Shown: positions 6,110 to 6,980 of the stretch, piece after piece
Position numbering within the stretch: position 1 is the first letter of the stretch
How the letters are laid out: the number at the start of each line of letters is the position of its first letter
Source of the DNA: Chloroflexi bacterium UBA4733
GTDB taxonomy: Bacteria > Chloroflexota > UBA4733
Assembly: GCA_002404055.1 (NCBI GenBank)
Contig: DHIZ01000416.1
Location: forward strand, 1 to 6,980
Direction: 5' to 3'
DNA length: 6,980 nucleotides
The notes under the pieces: generated by a model
What the model saw: the letters and a program-made list of their open reading frames with translations, nothing else
Databases searched by the model: none
What the model was told of the DNA's origin: nothing
Translations under genes and position numbers: made by a program

Positions 6110-6297
6110 GGGTTCTCCGGCACTTTTGATGCTGCCCATTCCTCCGAGATGTCCAGAGGCAGACGAAGTGCCGTTTGGCGTGTCCGCAAACATCAGGTTG
6201 ACCACGGCAGTTCGCTCACCGGTCATCCCCCTTGGACCGCTTGCCATGATATGCACCAAGTGGCTACCACCCCAGCATCAAAAGTGCCGGAGAACCC
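6110..6297. mobile_element. MITE-like element with ISL3-type ends, 188 bp
   Basis: A 25-bp perfect inverted repeat (6110-6134 and 6273-6297) starts with the same GGGTTCTCCGGCACTTTTG as the ISL3 element, then diverges (ATGCTG instead of GTGCGC) in both arms alike. It is therefore not an internal deletion of the neighbouring copy but comes from a related element. The 138-bp interior encodes nothing I recognise and does not resemble the ISL3 interior. No 8-bp duplication is visible. It begins two bases after the E2 end duplication. Likely mobilised in trans by an ISL3-type transposase. Confidence 0.8.
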
Positions 6298-6326
6298 CCT
6301 TTGGCCGTGAAGGCTATGAGCATTAT
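6298..6326. other. Spacer between MITE right end and E3, with conserved GCCGTGAA block
   Basis: CCTTTGGCCGTGAA directly follows the MITE repeat, as ACTTTCGCCGTGAA follows the ISL3 right repeat. The spacer has the same 29-bp length as the one before E2. Its last five bases, ATTAT, are the target duplication of E3. Confidence 0.6.
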
Positions 6327-6653
6327 TGTGCCTTGCAGTCGAGGTTTGCACTGAGTGCAAGAAAAGGCTGCAAATTCCTCAGTGCAATGAGGGGTTGCAC
6401 ATTTTTGTCAGGCGTGACATGAGCGGCTGTCTCTCACCGTGGTCGAGCCTGTACCGCTATTCACGCTCAGGAACGGCCCTCCTTATCCGTTCCTCAGTGC
6501 AATGCACCAGCCCATTTTTGTTCCTCAGTGCAAAGTTCAACTGCAAAAAGCACCGAGCCCGGGGCGACGGTCGCCGAGCACCAGGCGTGGAATGCGGTCT
6601 CCGAGTGCAAACCCAGTTTGCAAAAATGGTGCAAAGTCAGTCTTCAAAGCACA
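6327..6653 (+). mobile_element. TGTG element E3 (non-autonomous, 327 bp)
   Basis: The left end TGTGCCTTGCAG is slightly diverged; the right end CTTCAAAGCACA is exact. ATTAT is duplicated at 6322-6326 and 6654-6658. The private word GTGCAA occurs six times (6355, 6382, 6497, 6528, 6605, 6629), with complement TTGCAC at offset 19-24 from both ends and again at 6395. TTCCTCA precedes three copies. Stems include TTGCAC-TGA-GTGCAA (6346-6360), an 8-bp stem AGGAACGG/CCGTTCCT (6469-6494) placed like the 5932-5954 stem of E2, TTTTTG/CAAAAA around word 4 (6515-6549), and TGCAAAC-CCA-GTTTGCA at word 5. No credible coding sequence. Its left end faces the MITE right repeat. Confidence 0.85.
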
Positions 6654-6658
6654 ATTAT

Positions 6659-6803
6659 GGGGCGTAAAATGACATGGGTGTGTTTCACCTTTGTTGGGGC
6701 AGGTCGGTTGCTTGACGGAAGCGTGTGGCGGCAGAGGTGACAGGCGGTGGGGCCTGTGGCAAGATGCGGGTGTTGCGAACTCACCTTGCGGAAGGAGTCC
6801 CGG
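6659..6803. other. Non-coding leader, possible left end of a further insertion sequence
   Basis: Directly after the E3 target duplication comes GGGGCGTAAAATGACATGGG, which resembles an insertion-sequence end and is placed about 145 bases before a transposase-like gene. Its GGGGCGTAAAATGACA part loosely matches the CGGCCGTAATTTGACA of the 2-23 repeat (12 of 16). The other end lies outside the window, so this cannot be confirmed. No gene is seen here. Confidence 0.3.
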
Positions 6804-6828
6804 ATGCCTGCCACCCCTGGCGAACGTC

Positions 6829-6980
6829 ATGGGTGAGGAGGGGCGCAACGTGACGGCCGACACGATGGAGCGCCGCCTGCTGCGGCAACTGCTGGCGCTG
6901 GGGCGCAGCTTGCTCGCGCTGTTCCTGGCGACCCGCGCGGCGGCGACGGCGCAGCGAGCGCATCGCGACCCCGCAGGCGT
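6829..6980 (+). CDS. Putative transposase N-terminus (ISKra4-like), cut by window end
   Basis: The frame from ATG 6829 gives a start segment, then a helical Leu-rich stretch (ERRLLRQLLALGRSLLALF) followed by LATRAAATAQR. It resembles the N-terminal helix of ISKra4-type transposases (ELERxLxxxLxxLGRxLLxxxL), but the catalytic part lies beyond the window, so the family call is tentative. The best ribosome site (GGAAGGAG) instead precedes ATG 6804, which opens a different frame that stops at 6834 after 10 codons. A small indel between 6804 and 6836 would join MPATPGERHG to the long frame, so this copy may be frameshifted. GTG 6850 is another possible start. Confidence 0.45.
   Translation, partial: MGEEGRNVTADTMERRLLRQLLALGRSLLALFLATRAAATAQRAHRDPAG

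Noticed and set aside
6135..6272. MITE interior as a captured gene fragment
   Set aside because: A short minus-strand frame (MVHIMASGPRGMTGER...) is open, but I recognise no domain and it runs through both terminal repeats.
5788..6653. Repeated short motifs in E2 and E3 as a CRISPR array
   Set aside because: Repeats are only 6-13 bases, spacing is irregular (24 to 116 bases), and the units lie inside elements with target duplications and inverted ends.

Overview
This is a GC-rich bacterial window. The gene families, codon use and density of insertion elements would fit a Chloroflexota (Thermomicrobia-like) or actinobacterial genome, but no ribosomal or marker gene settles it. The left half (1-3530) holds a few ordinary small genes. 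The right half (3535-6680) is a nest of transposable elements. The last 150 bases start what looks like another transposase gene.

Left half. A plus-strand hypothetical gene (99-422) converges on a minus-strand zinc-ribbon gene (495-716), with a bidirectional terminator hairpin between them. Upstream of the zinc-ribbon gene, a start codon at 804 has a perfect Shine-Dalgarno sequence buried in a small hairpin. A decayed IS110-family transposase follows (about 885-1290). Next is a minus-strand two-gene operon: a cysteine-rich DUF1326 protein (2836-2213), then a DUF2182 polytopic membrane protein (2179-1415). A minus-strand hypothetical gene (3420-3025) overlaps the stop codon of a truncated upstream reading frame.

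Mobile nest. A complete ISL3-family element (3919-5758) has 29-bp perfect terminal inverted repeats. Its transposase carries one in-frame amber codon, so it is probably dead. A 188-bp MITE-like element (6110-6297) has the same outer 19 bp at both ends. Interleaved are three copies of a small element that I do not recognise, called TGTG elements here: E1 (3540-3888, minus orientation), E2 (5788-6103) and E3 (6327-6653). Each is bounded by TGTGCTTTGAAG...CTTCAAAGCACA (one end diverged in E3) and by a perfect 5-bp target duplication (TTCGC, AGCTT, ATTAT).

Main discovery. Each TGTG element repeats its own private six-base word about six times at nearly identical positions: GTCCAA in E2, GTGCAA in E3, CTGCAA/CTGCAG (with some CCGCAA) in E1. 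The complement of the word sits at offset 19-24 from both ends. The word therefore changes in concert between copies while its positions stay fixed. All three elements also lie 29-30 bp outside a terminal repeat of the ISL3/MITE family, with the same end facing it. This suggests a non-autonomous, site- and orientation-directed element family (TG...CA ends and 5-bp duplications as in Mu/Tn7-type transposition), with element-specific recognition words and possibly a structured RNA.
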